This document shows, piece after piece, positions 15,660 to 23,960 of a stretch of 64,000 nucleotides of DNA. The DNA is from Thiohalocapsa sp. (lineage in GTDB: Bacteria > Pseudomonadota > Gammaproteobacteria > Chromatiales > Chromatiaceae), in contig JAIPFF010000006.1 in the NCBI GenBank assembly GCA_021736785.1, positions 1 through 64,000 of the forward strand, written 5' to 3'. The first letter of the stretch is position 1. Every line of letters starts with the position of its first letter. Position numbers and translations under genes: made by a program. The notes beneath the pieces were generated by a model. The model was given only the letters and a program-made list of their open reading frames with translations, searched no databases and was not told the origin of the DNA.

Positions 15660-16475
15660 GTCGTTATCCTTCAATGCTGTGTTAATCCGCGGGCGGATTG
15701 CTCGATGCCGCCGGGCGGGCCTATCGCGAGTCGACCTATCGGTTGCTCCGTCATGGCAACCCATCGAAGCGCGAGCGTCTGGGAGCGGCTCGTGTGCCGG
15801 TCAGCACCCTTCAGCGCGCCTTTCGGTTACGCGGGACGGCGCGTCATGCGGCGTCCGGGTTGTGCAAAAAGCACGTCTTGGCAAAAATCAATGCGAAACG
15901 CATTCCGTCGATCAAAAACGGCGCCGGGCAAAGACCGGCTTTGGCACCGTTCACGATCGTCGCCGGCCGTTACAGCCGCTGCTCGGAACCGCCATCGGCC
16001 ATTCGGTCGCCGGTGTTGCCCATCGCATCCGAGCCGGCCACATCCTTAGGGCTATAAGGAAAGCAAAATACGCGCCAACAAATGGGGCAATTGCCGGCCT
16101 GGCACCGTACCTGGCCAAGTCTGCCCCGAACTCTCGCCGGTCGCGCCACCCGCGCCGCATTGAGCCGCACTCTGCCGTGATCGGCCGGCCCGTGATCGCG
16201 AAGCACAGTTGCCGCGCCCCCCGAAGGGACATGACACACCCGGAGCGCGTCTCGACGCCCTCCCGCAGCCGTGCGACCCTCACAGAATAAACACGCGTTT
16301 GAATAGCGCAATAGGTCAGTTGCCGTGATGCGAGCATGCAGGGACCGCGGTCAGTGCGTGCTCGCGCGAACGGCGTTGCGGAGAGCCCGAGGCATCCGGC
16401 GGCACGTTTAGGTTTGGTCGGGCATGAGGAAAGACGCGCCGCGATTGCCGCGACGCCTCGGCAGCGCAGTCAGCA
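15660..16475. other. Long intergenic region upstream of wcaJ
   Basis: It holds a candidate sigma-54 promoter (listed separately) and a leader of about 390 nt between it and the gene. Open frames here overlap in several phases, are Arg/Ser-rich and lack ribosome sites, so I call none. The half farther from wcaJ, towards 16475, shows nothing else I can name. Confidence 0.6.
16062..16078 (-). promoter_or_regulatory. Near-consensus sigma-54 promoter upstream of wcaJ
   Basis: On the minus strand the site reads TTGGCGCGTATTTTGCT. Against YTGGCACGNNNNTTGCW this has one mismatch (A to G), with GG and GC at the exact spacing. Predicted transcription starts near 16051, heading into wcaJ. A sigma-54 activator gene lies 5 kb away in the same locus. 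Confidence 0.75.
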
Positions 16476-17351
16476 TCAGGCGGGCGAGTCGTGCCTGTCG
16501 TCGCCGGCAGGCTTGAGACCGTAGAAGAAGCTGGCGGTGCAAAGCGCGCCATTGCCCGGAGCATAGATCGAGCACAGTATTTCGTCGAAACCGGCGAGCA
16601 GGGCTCGCAGGCCATCCGGGGTCATACGCCAGTATTCGGTGCGTGCATCGCCTGAAATGGGCGAACAAGGCGCATTCAAGGGAACTTGAATCCAGAGCTG
16701 ACCCGAATCCTTAAGCACGCGCCGCAGCTCGGCGAGCAGGCTATTCGGGCTCGAAACCCGGTCGAGCCCGTCGCAAAATACTGCGTCGAAGTATTGATCT
16801 TCGAGGTCGATGGCGACTCGACCCTCCGCTTGCGCCCGCTGCTCCACTTGATCGAGGCTCAGCCCGGCCCAGTTGTCTCCGAAGCCCGCCACCTCGTCGC
16901 CGTCGAAAGCGAGGCGCAGACAGCGCCCGTCTCGACTCGCCGCAATGAAACGGTTGAAAAGGCTATGAAATTCATGGGTCGCCTCGAGATATCGGATCCT
17001 CGCGCGGCGATACGCCATCAAATCTCGGATGTCGCGAGCAAGCCCCGAAAGCCAAGCCAGCGGTGAGCGGGTCGCGGGGAGCATGCCGTCAATCGGATGC
17101 ACAGGCGGGTGGCCGGCGATGGCCGGCACGTCGGGCTCAGCTGTTTGCTTGCGTATCAGGTCGGCGTCGATAAAAAGCCCAAGCATGGTGTTCTCTATTG
17201 CTTTCCGGTCCGGGCGCACCGAGGGTCGCTCCGGCGACGCCGTCGCGGCTAACGAAGGCATCGAATGAACTTGTCTTGCTCGATCGTGCGGTTCGTCCGG
17301 ATCCACTACGTCATCCTTGATCGCCGATCGGCGATTCGGCGCCTGCGTCAT
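16476..17351 (-). CDS. Class I SAM methyltransferase-like protein
   Basis: A protein of about 291 residues whose C-terminal half matches methyltransferases seen in glycan loci: GFGDNWAGLSLDQVEQRA, then DQYFDAVFCDGLDRVSSP (motif II/post-II), LLAELRRVLKDSGQLWIQVP, and FDEILCSIYAPGNGA. The classic glycine-rich motif I is absent or degenerate, so SAM binding is uncertain. The N-terminal ~60 residues are polar and unlike any family I know. No start has a good ribosome site; Met codons at 17351, 17261 and 17186 are all possible, the last giving MLGLFIDADLIRK as N-terminus. A weak sigma-54-like site is just upstream. A role in methylating a sugar of the polysaccharide is inference. Confidence 0.62.
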   Translation of the reverse strand: MTQAPNRRSAIKDDVVDPDEPHDRARQVHSMPSLAATASPERPSVRPDRKAIENTMLGLFIDADLIRKQTAEPDVPAIAGHPPVHPIDGMLPATRSPLAWLSGLARDIRDLMAYRRARIRYLEATHEFHSLFNRFIAASRDGRCLRLAFDGDEVAGFGDNWAGLSLDQVEQRAQAEGRVAIDLEDQYFDAVFCDGLDRVSSPNSLLAELRRVLKDSGQLWIQVPLNAPCSPISGDARTEYWRMTPDGLRALLAGFDEILCSIYAPGNGALCTASFFYGLKPAGDDRHDSPA

Positions 17352-17377
17352 GACGACGTTTGCACATTGCAAGCTTA

Positions 17378-17394
17378 TACAAACCCTATGCCAT
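17378..17394 (-). promoter_or_regulatory. Weak sigma-54-like site before the methyltransferase-like gene
   Basis: On the minus strand it reads ATGGCATAGGGTTTGTA. The -24 half (TGGCA) is good, but the -12 half has TTGT in place of TTGC, losing one of the two most conserved bases. Confidence 0.35.
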
Positions 17395-17845
17395 CTTGCT
17401 CAAGAGCGCACAGTGGTGTCCCCCGGGGACTCTGCGATCCCTAAGGGGAACGGAAGAGCATGCTCGTAACCAACTGATCAAAATAGCATTATAAAAACCG
17501 GACGACCACGAGAGGAGAGACGTGGCGTCGCCTGCGGCGTTCCCGGCACATGCTTGCGCAGGAAACGTCGCTAGTGCGGCCCGGCCTAGGGCCACGGCGA
17601 GCTGTATAAGTGGATCGAATGCTTTACAGGGCGCGAAGCGTCGGCGGGACGGCTCCCGTAAACGTTGCGGCACCGCAGCGAGCTCCGGCAACGCCGATCG
17701 CGGGCGACAAACGTCATGCTGGCCAACCGACCCGAACCCCGCCGACGCGAAGGGGTCACGTACAACGGAGGGGCTCGGGACGCACCCGCTACGGGACCAG
17801 GCTAAATCCAGCCCCGCAGCAGGCGCTAAGGAGGCGCGGCGCGGG
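17395..17845. other. Intergenic region, no gene seen
   Basis: About 450 bp between two minus-strand genes. It contains a short near-palindrome, GTCCCCCGGGGAC, and overlapping open frames without ribosome sites. I see no further feature. Confidence 0.5.
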
Positions 17846-18952
17846 TCAGCGCTTGCGTGCGATTCCGGCGCCGAGCTCCGAGAGAGCTCGCACCGGATCC
17901 ATGGCGATGACCCCCGCGACGTGCATCGGGTAGGAGATGAGGCTCGGAAGTGATGCAGGCTTGCCGGCGCGGCCCATGTATTCCAGCGGATAACCGAAAC
18001 GCTGCATCATCCGATGCGTCACCTGCTCGCAGATCAATGCCTCGCTGCGCGACAAATGCCCGCGCCACCGATTGGCAGTGGTGTACGCGGCGTCTTCGCG
18101 CTCGCTCGCGTACTCGGCGTCGGTGGACGCCCATCGCGGCATCTGGATCATGCCGGGCTCGAAATTCACGCCCAGTGTCGCGCATAGCCTGCGCGCGGTT
18201 GCATCGGGATTGGCGATCAAGTCTTCGAAGCGCACCGCCAGGAATCGCGGATGGCCCATCAGATGCATCGCGCTCTCGGTTGCCTTCGCCCAGAGCTTGC
18301 TCATCGTGAGCGGATGGTAATGAACGCGCTGTCGCAAAACCTCACGGAAAGTCAACCCGTCCGAGCCGATGCGATTGAACCTGCCGCGGCTCTTCTGTGA
18401 AGCGAGCACGGCCCGCGGGTCGCGGACGACATGAAAAATATGGGCGTTCTCGTAGAGCTCGAGCAGGCGTTCGGCATGGAAAATGTTGCGAGGCGTCTGA
18501 TCGCAGGCAAAGGTCTTTCCGCCGTCTTCGCCGAGACGCCGCATTACTGCCGCGTAGAGCCCCGCCCCGTTGCAGTCCGCCTCATCGAGATAATGCGCGA
18601 CCTGCCGCCCCCAAGCGCGCTCGACCGCGGTGGGCGTCTGCCCCCAAAGGCCATGGTTTTGCCGTGCCAGAATGAGCGCGGCCAGCTCTGCCAGCTCGTG
18701 CTCCTCAAGCGGCATCTCCGCCGTGCGCGGATCACAAAGCGCGCCGAAGTAATGCAGGGGATTGAATGACATGACCGCGCTGTGTGCGCCAAGCATACGG
18801 GCCAGCGTCGCGGTGCCCGAGCGCATCGCACCGGTAACGAATACCAGCGGCGTTGCCCGTGCGGATTCCGCGACCGAATCCTGCGTTCGCTGATTCCCGT
18901 GATCCAGGCGATATATCGCCGCGGAACCGCGAGCGCTATCGGTGATCTTCAT
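17846..18952 (-). CDS. Sulfotransferase family protein (paralogue of 12655-13737)
   Basis: A 368-residue sulfotransferase. Its PAPS motifs are FVTGAMRSGTATLARML at residues ~37-53 and VVRDPRAVLASQKSRGRF near 195. It shares with the plus-strand paralogue the blocks NPLHYFGALCDP, ACDQTPRNIFHAERLLELYE, YHPLTMSKLWAKA, VRFEDLIANP and the C-terminal SYPMHVAGVIA. The loop has A in place of the usual second T (SGTATL), a mild change in a phosphate-binding residue that may lower activity. No signal peptide is seen. It is the fourth sulfotransferase of the island and is transcribed separately from its closest relative. Confidence 0.9.
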   Translation of the reverse strand: MKITDSARGSAAIYRLDHGNQRTQDSVAESARATPLVFVTGAMRSGTATLARMLGAHSAVMSFNPLHYFGALCDPRTAEMPLEEHELAELAALILARQNHGLWGQTPTAVERAWGRQVAHYLDEADCNGAGLYAAVMRRLGEDGGKTFACDQTPRNIFHAERLLELYENAHIFHVVRDPRAVLASQKSRGRFNRIGSDGLTFREVLRQRVHYHPLTMSKLWAKATESAMHLMGHPRFLAVRFEDLIANPDATARRLCATLGVNFEPGMIQMPRWASTDAEYASEREDAAYTTANRWRGHLSRSEALICEQVTHRMMQRFGYPLEYMGRAGKPASLPSLISYPMHVAGVIAMDPVRALSELGAGIARKR

Positions 18953-19387
18953 TCAGTGCTACCTCAGATTACTTTCGATCAGTCATTTGCAAGCTGCATA
19001 GCCTTCCGGCAGCACGCAATTGGCTTCGTGCACGCCGAAGGCAGTCGGTATCGGGCAGCAAATCCGCATTACGAGCAAGGGGCTGAAACCACGATAACCA
19101 CTGCGCAGAATGAAACCCTGTACCGGCCTAGCGCCCCGCCTCCGGAGACGCCGTCCTGCACCCCATCGACCGAGGGGACAGCGTCGGCCGCCAAGCGTCT
19201 TCGCAACTCATTAAGCAGTTATCGTGCCGTCCCGTCGGACACCGATAAAACCGAGGTCCGTATAGCCATTACTACCAATGCGCGGGAACATTCTCCGAAG
19301 CGCCCTCGAGCAAATACCCGCGCGCAGGAACTTTCAGGCATCTTGTCGGCGCTGCCGGGTGCACCGAAGACGGGCGACACCGCCCGG
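18953..19387. other. Intergenic region, no gene seen
   Basis: About 435 bp separating two minus-strand genes. It must hold the promoter of the sulfotransferase gene, but I find neither a good sigma-70 nor a correctly spaced sigma-54 site. Open frames crossing it lack ribosome sites and run into coding sequence on the other strand. Confidence 0.5.
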
Positions 19388-20044
19388 TCATTCGAGCGGC
19401 GCCGATCCCACGTCGGGAGACTCCGACGCCGTGCCTCCGACCGCCTGCATCAGCAGCGCGCCGCGCGGCCCCGCAAAACCCGGCGCGCGCGCCAAGTTCG
19501 GCGACAACCCGCCCGCTTCCGCGGAAGCCTTCGTCGCACGATGCTCCGCATCCAATTCGACCGCAATCGGAATCACGGTCCGGTGCGGGGCGGCAGCGAC
19601 TTGCGATGGCGTCCGCGTCTCGATTTGAACGAAGTGAAAGCCCGGCCGTCGAGGCCGCAGCGATACGTCGAGCTTGCCCGAATCGGGAATACTTCCCTGC
19701 GACGCATCATGCAGCGATACCAACCCTGAGCTCGGCATCACCTTGTAATGCCCCGTAGGCGCTCCGTCGGGGGACCAGAACCAGAGTCTCAACCGATGCG
19801 CTTTACCGACGCGGCGATCACCTTCCAAGCGATAGCGCAGTTGCACGCGCGACGGGGGTTGATCGCGCAGCGCCGCGACGGCGGCGTCGTACTCCGCTCG
19901 CCCGGGATGCAAGGCGGGGTCACCGCAACCAAGCACCGCTGCCGGCACTACCTGCAGCATCGCCCCTGCCAAGGCCGTCGCGAAAAAGCGCGTCAGGCCG
20001 CGTGTCGCTGCGGTGGCCGGTGCGTGTCGATGCGAAGTCATCAT
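19388..20044 (-). CDS. Secreted protein of unknown function (paralogue of 10534-11127)
   Basis: I do not recognise the family. The 218-residue product has a signal peptide (FFATALAGAMLQVVPAAVLG) followed by C-GDPALHPG. The middle is beta-rich (RVQLRYRLEGD, RLRLWFWSPDG, KVMPSSGLVSLHDAS, LDVSLRPRRPGFHFVQIET) and the C-terminus has GFAGPRGALLMQAVGGT. All these blocks are in the paralogue at 10.5 kb, in the same order. AAGGG lies just before the start. The cysteine after the signal could be lipidated, but the -3 to -1 residues (VLG) fit a lipobox only loosely. Two copies in the glycan locus suggest a structural or binding role in export. Confidence 0.72.
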   Translation of the reverse strand: MMTSHRHAPATAATRGLTRFFATALAGAMLQVVPAAVLGCGDPALHPGRAEYDAAVAALRDQPPSRVQLRYRLEGDRRVGKAHRLRLWFWSPDGAPTGHYKVMPSSGLVSLHDASQGSIPDSGKLDVSLRPRRPGFHFVQIETRTPSQVAAAPHRTVIPIAVELDAEHRATKASAEAGGLSPNLARAPGFAGPRGALLMQAVGGTASESPDVGSAPLE

Positions 20045-20791
20045 ATGCCCTTCAGCCTAATCTTCGCCCCGAGGGATCATTAATTTAACGATCGTCAAAG
20101 AACGGGGTGGTTGAGTTGCCGGCCCGGAGGCCCGCGACCGGGGTTCCGCTCAAACGATCGTTTGGCTCGGATGAAAGCAGTATTAAGCACGAAGCGAGCC
20201 ATTGTACAGAAAAACCACGACTTGTTTATGGCATTGCCGACGATCCATGTCGGGAATCCGCTTAGGAAAGCCGTCACTTCACGTCGAATCCCCTGCCTCA
20301 CATCCCAACAAAGCGGGCGGGCGCCGAAGACTGCAGGCCCAGACGCTGCGCGCGTGACGACCTGCGCCCGGGGAAAGCGCTTCACGCGGCGCATATTGCA
20401 GCAAACTCCGACGCCGACGCGCCGACGCGCCGGCCGCCTCCGATATCTTTGTCCGAGCAAGAAGCGGACGGCAGGAGGACGGCCCACGACCGGCGCTACC
20501 CCGAGCAACAAGCGAGAACCGATTCGGCGCGGTTAGGCGAGGTCGCCGGCGCGTGCGCCGGCGGAACAGCGATTCGCGCCTGCGTGCAGCAAAAAAGACC
20601 CTCGGGCGCGCCACGCGTCGCAAAATGCAAGCCATGTCGGGCGGCGCGCCGGTCTCGATCAGTGGCCCCGTGCCGCCGCCGCTGTGGAGCACCCCACTGG
20701 GATGGCCGATGAGAGGCTGGTTGTTTTGCCCGGGATCGGCCGAGATAAAGCGATGGTCGCCTCGCTACACGGTAGTCTTCGCAGACGTGCC
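20045..20791. other. Intergenic region with a 20-bp GC palindrome
   Basis: About 750 bp without a credible gene. It contains a GC-rich palindrome at 20544-20563 (arms CGCCGGCGC / GCGCCGGCG, 2-bp centre) and short iterations of CGCCGACG just before it. The palindrome has no T-tract and is not an obvious terminator for the activator gene. Confidence 0.5.
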
Positions 20792-22171
20792 TCAGGACTC
20801 CTTGCCGCGCTGCCAGTCGATCGCGTGCTGCTCCATGAGCCGGTACAATGTCACCCGCGAAATATCCAACCGCCGTGCTGCCTTCGACACATTATTCCGA
20901 ACCGCCGTCAGCGTCGCCTCGATGGCCTCCTTCTCCGCTTTTGCGCGCGCTTCCGCCAGAGTCATTAGCGTAATGTTCGGTGCGTCCTGATCGAGGCCCA
21001 AGTCACGCGGCTTCAGCAGGCGTCCCTCGCACATCACGACTGCACGCTGCATGCGGTTGACCAGTTCGCGCACGTTGCCCGGCCACGGATAGGATTTAAC
21101 GGCCTCGATGGCGTCCTGACTGAAGCCCCGTAAATTCGGCTTGATGGCCTGCGAGAACTGGTTGAAGAAATGCATCGCGAGCAGCTCCACGTCCTGGCCG
21201 CGGTCGCGAAGCGACGGCATATCCAAATGGAGGACATTGAGCCGATAGTAGAGATCCTCGCGGAAGCGTCCTTCTTCCACCGCGCGCTCGAGATTGACAT
21301 TGGTGGCCGCGATCACCCGGACGTCGACGTCGATCTGGGCAGAGCCGCCGACACGATCGATCGTCTTCTCTTGCAGGAAGCGCAGTAGATTCACCTGCAA
21401 ATCCAGCGGCAGGTCGCCGATCTCGTCGAGGAAGATCGTGCCGTTCTGTGCCGCCTCGATTCGGCCGATGCGACGCCGGTCGGCGCCGGTGAAAGAACCC
21501 TTTTCGTGACCAAAGAGCTCGGTCTGGATCAGATCCTTGGGCAACGCGCCGCAATTCACGGCCACGAACGGAGCGTCGGCGCGGCTCGACAGCTGATGTA
21601 TCGCACGCGCGGTGAGCTCCTTACCGGTGCCGCTTTCCCCGCGAATCATGACATTGAAATCAATCGCCGCCACTTTGCTGATCTTCTGAAACAGCGAGCG
21701 CATGGGCGCGCTTTCGCCGACCATTTCGAAAAGCTTGGTCGGCTCGCCCGCGGGCAGCGTGTGCGAGCGTGCGATCTCGGCCATGCCGTAGGCATGGCCG
21801 AGTGTCACCAACAAGCGCTCCGGATCGAGCGGTAGCGTGTGGTAGTCGTAGAAGTGTGTCGAGATAATTCGCGAGTCGCTCGTCGGCGATGGCGTCAGGT
21901 CGGGGAGTAGCGCGACCCAATTAATATGGCTGTGGGCCCCCAGCAGCCCCCGCAATTGACCGGGCGAGGCAGCACTGAATTCGGAATCCGCTTCCGCTCC
22001 GTCCCATTGCACCAAACCGACGAGAAATTCGCGCTCGCTCAATAACTCCAGCGCCGCTGTCGGATGCGTCGCCACACTAATGTCCCAGCCATCATTGCGA
22101 ACATCGCTCGGAATCAGATCGTCCGCCGAAGGTGACTTTAGGTAAAGTAATGAACGCGCATCCTTTGTCAT
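20792..22171 (-). CDS. Sigma-54-dependent transcriptional activator (VpsR-like architecture)
   Basis: A 459-residue enhancer-binding protein. Residues ~1-125 form a receiver-like domain that lacks the acidic pair of the first strand and has LPLD where the conserved Lys normally lies, so phosphorylation control is doubtful. The AAA+ domain (~145-380) has GESGTGKE (Walker A), a GSFTGA loop contacting sigma-54 (usual GAFTGA), TIFLDEIGDLP (Walker B), ATNVNLE and FREDLYYRLNVL. The C-terminal Fis-type helix-turn-helix is NNVSKAARRLDISRVTLYRLM. This layout resembles VpsR, which controls exopolysaccharide genes. GGAG precedes the chosen ATG; an upstream ATG adding 12 residues is less likely. It is the probable activator of the sigma-54 sites found nearby. 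Confidence 0.92.
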   Translation of the reverse strand: MTKDARSLLYLKSPSADDLIPSDVRNDGWDISVATHPTAALELLSEREFLVGLVQWDGAEADSEFSAASPGQLRGLLGAHSHINWVALLPDLTPSPTSDSRIISTHFYDYHTLPLDPERLLVTLGHAYGMAEIARSHTLPAGEPTKLFEMVGESAPMRSLFQKISKVAAIDFNVMIRGESGTGKELTARAIHQLSSRADAPFVAVNCGALPKDLIQTELFGHEKGSFTGADRRRIGRIEAAQNGTIFLDEIGDLPLDLQVNLLRFLQEKTIDRVGGSAQIDVDVRVIAATNVNLERAVEEGRFREDLYYRLNVLHLDMPSLRDRGQDVELLAMHFFNQFSQAIKPNLRGFSQDAIEAVKSYPWPGNVRELVNRMQRAVVMCEGRLLKPRDLGLDQDAPNITLMTLAEARAKAEKEAIEATLTAVRNNVSKAARRLDISRVTLYRLMEQHAIDWQRGKES

Positions 22172-23099
22172 TATCCAAAGATCTCCGAAAAATGGCGAAA
22201 CCTGCACTCCGGTCGCACCTTGGGCGGCGCCTTAGGCGACGAAATTAGGCACACCGCACCCGATGCGCGACAGCTGTTGCGAGGATGTCAGCCGGCGCCC
22301 GACGCACCCGTTTCGACCGTCGACTGTGCGGCAATGCCCCCCAAACCAAAGGGCGGTCGCTATCGGCTATCGGGGCCCGAATCCGTGAGCATCTAGCCCG
22401 TCACGGTGCGGCAAGCGCTGGGCGAAAGACCGATACGAAGCTGCCGCAAGGCGCAGATACATTTGCCGAGAACTGCTTGCGGCCTCTACAACCGCCGCAT
22501 AGCAAAATGATTTGTGATAAAAAGGAGACAGGGCACGTCCTTACCAAAAGTCTCGCCCATGGCCTTAGCGACGTCAAGGCAGGACGGCGCAAACAGTCGG
22601 AACGAAAGCCGGGATGGCATGCACGCCACCGAATTATCAGCCTGTTATGTGATAGTGATGTTTGGTCACGCACGTTTTGCTGCAGGATCAGTGAAAGCGG
22701 CTCCGCCGGTTTCATCGCGCATCCAATAAGTAAAATCACTTATCGCCGTACAGGATTTCCCCATTCATCAACCGCGGCGGAATGGGCAATTCACCGTGCC
22801 CTCCTGCAAGCCTTCAAGTACTTGTTGCCATTAATGATGGACTTGAAGCCCCCGAGAATCCGCGATGCGCATCCCATTTCCGCTGTGCGCTGTACCCCGT
22901 GGGGCGAAGCGCCGAAAGCTTCGTCGCTTCGCGTGCCGCGCGACGCTCGGAGCGGAAATGGAATACACGCAGATTCGGCTCGGGCCGGTGGTTGCGAAGC
23001 ACCAAGTCGGTGCCGGAATGACCAAAATGTCGAAGGGCGGGTTCTCGCCGGAGCCGAGCGTCTTTTCGTGCGATATCTCGCCGCGGCACGCAACGCCAT
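22172..23099. other. Non-coding region with hairpins
   Basis: About 930 bp between the activator and a methyltransferase remnant. Apart from the long hairpin at 22874-22961 it has a small dyad, ATAAGT-N6-ACTTAT, near 22727-22745. A+T content is locally higher than elsewhere. No open frame here has both a ribosome site and a recognisable product; it looks like decayed sequence. Confidence 0.5.
22874..22961. repeat. 88-nt imperfect hairpin
   Basis: Nested perfect arms: CCATTTCCGCT / AGCGGAAATGG (11 bp, outer), GCGAAGCG / CGCTTCGC (8 bp, middle), CGAA / TTCG around AGC (inner). The sequence between outer and middle arms pairs only partly. It could be a REP/MITE-like element or a structured RNA. 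No terminal target duplication is visible. Confidence 0.65.
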
Positions 23100-23323
23100 G
23101 TGCTGTTCCGCGTCGCAGCGATCAAGCCGATCGTCGAGCTGATACGGGTAGCCCGCGAGGTGCGCATCTATCCGCTGCCGACGCTGGACAGCGAGCCGTC
23201 TCCAGTGTCGAGCCGGTCATCGACCGGACCGAGGCCGCCGGCTGGAGCGCGGAGCGCGTGCCCGTCGAGCACGTCGTCCATCGCGGCGCGGACCGGATGC
23301 TGCGCCTTGGCGTTGCGCACTGA
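23100..23323 (+). pseudogene. 3' remnant of a SAM-dependent methyltransferase-like gene, frameshifted
   Basis: The fragment reads VAAIKPIVELIRVAREVRI and YPLPTLDSEPSPV in one frame, then VEPVIDRTEAAGWSAERVPV and EHVVHRGADRMLRLGVAH to a stop in the next. Together this matches the C-terminal pattern of a family of small SAM-dependent methyltransferases as I remember it (RVAREVRIFPLL, then a segment ending in EFQRG..MLRI). A one-base shift near 23210 separates the halves, and no 5' part with a start or SAM motif is found upstream. It is therefore called a decayed gene end. The family call rests on memory of conserved C-termini and should be tested by search. Confidence 0.55.
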
Positions 23324-23395
23324 ATCTGAAGCATTACCCAATACGTTCCGGCGAGACCGGACAGATGTTCGGGCCCGGAGCAAGCCGAACCGCCA

Positions 23396-23956
23396 TCATG
23401 TGATCAGATCGCTTGGCCGGTCGATGTCGCGGATCACACCGGGATCGCGGGTCGGTATCAAATGCAGCACGCCCGGCGCGATCAGGTCGCGTGCCCCGAC
23501 GTCGCTGTCGAGGGCCAAGAGCGCGTCCCGCCATCGCGCCGAGAAGCCGACCGGATGGCCGCGGATACCGTTGAGACAGGGCGCCGCGATCGAGGCACCC
23601 GCTTCGAGGGCTTCGGCGACGGCGCCGATGGTTTCGGGCCTGATCCAGGGCATGTCGCCGAGCGCGATCACCCAGCCATCGGCATCCGGCGCCGCCGCGA
23701 CACCGGCGGCGATGCTGGTGCCCAAGCCGTGAGCGGCCCGGTCATTTTCGACGACCTCGAGCCCCACCGAGGCCAGCAGGCCGGAAAGCACCGCATCGGC
23801 GGGCCGCACGACGCCGATGCCGCGCGGCAGGGCCGCGATCAAATGGGCACCGGACGCGGCAGCCACCGGGGTTCCGTCGGCGATGTCCGCCAGCAGCTTC
23901 CGAGCGCCGAACCGCCGGGCGCTGCCGGCGGCGAGCAGCAGTCCGACAATGGACAC
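23396..23956 (-). CDS. mocA: Molybdenum cofactor cytidylyltransferase (MocA-like)
   Basis: A 186-residue NTP-transferase (MobA-like fold) expected to join CMP to molybdopterin, giving the MCD form used by bacterial aldehyde/xanthine-oxidase-type enzymes. The nucleotide loop VGLLLAAGSARRFGARKLLA starts at residue 4. GDMPWIRPETI carries the metal-binding Asp, and NGIRGHPVGFS is the substrate loop. GTG is chosen as start because it falls directly at the N-terminus of the fold and 5 bp from the xdhC stop; the open frame further upstream is Arg-rich and overlaps xdhC. It is the second gene of a two-gene unit with xdhC, divergent from the enzyme subunits it should serve. Which nucleotide is used (CTP or GTP) is inferred from context. 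Confidence 0.85.
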   Translation of the reverse strand: MSIVGLLLAAGSARRFGARKLLADIADGTPVAAASGAHLIAALPRGIGVVRPADAVLSGLLASVGLEVVENDRAAHGLGTSIAAGVAAAPDADGWVIALGDMPWIRPETIGAVAEALEAGASIAAPCLNGIRGHPVGFSARWRDALLALDSDVGARDLIAPGVLHLIPTRDPGVIRDIDRPSDLIT

Positions 23957-23960
23957 GATG

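Noticed and set aside
15888-15905. Plus-strand sigma-54-like string around TTGGCAAAAATCAATGC
   Set aside because: The -24 to -12 spacing is one base too long, and no plus-strand gene follows.
18997-19012. Sigma-54-like string before the minus-strand sulfotransferase
   Set aside because: GGC and TTGCA are present on the minus strand but one base too far apart, which sigma-54 does not tolerate.
18782-19729. Plus-strand open frame of 315 codons
   Set aside because: Overlaps the ends of two real minus-strand genes, is Arg/Ser/Pro-rich and has no motif.
22285-23142. Plus-strand open frame of 285 codons in the gap before mocA
   Set aside because: No ribosome site, basic low-complexity product, and it crosses the 88-nt hairpin and the pseudogene in the wrong frame.
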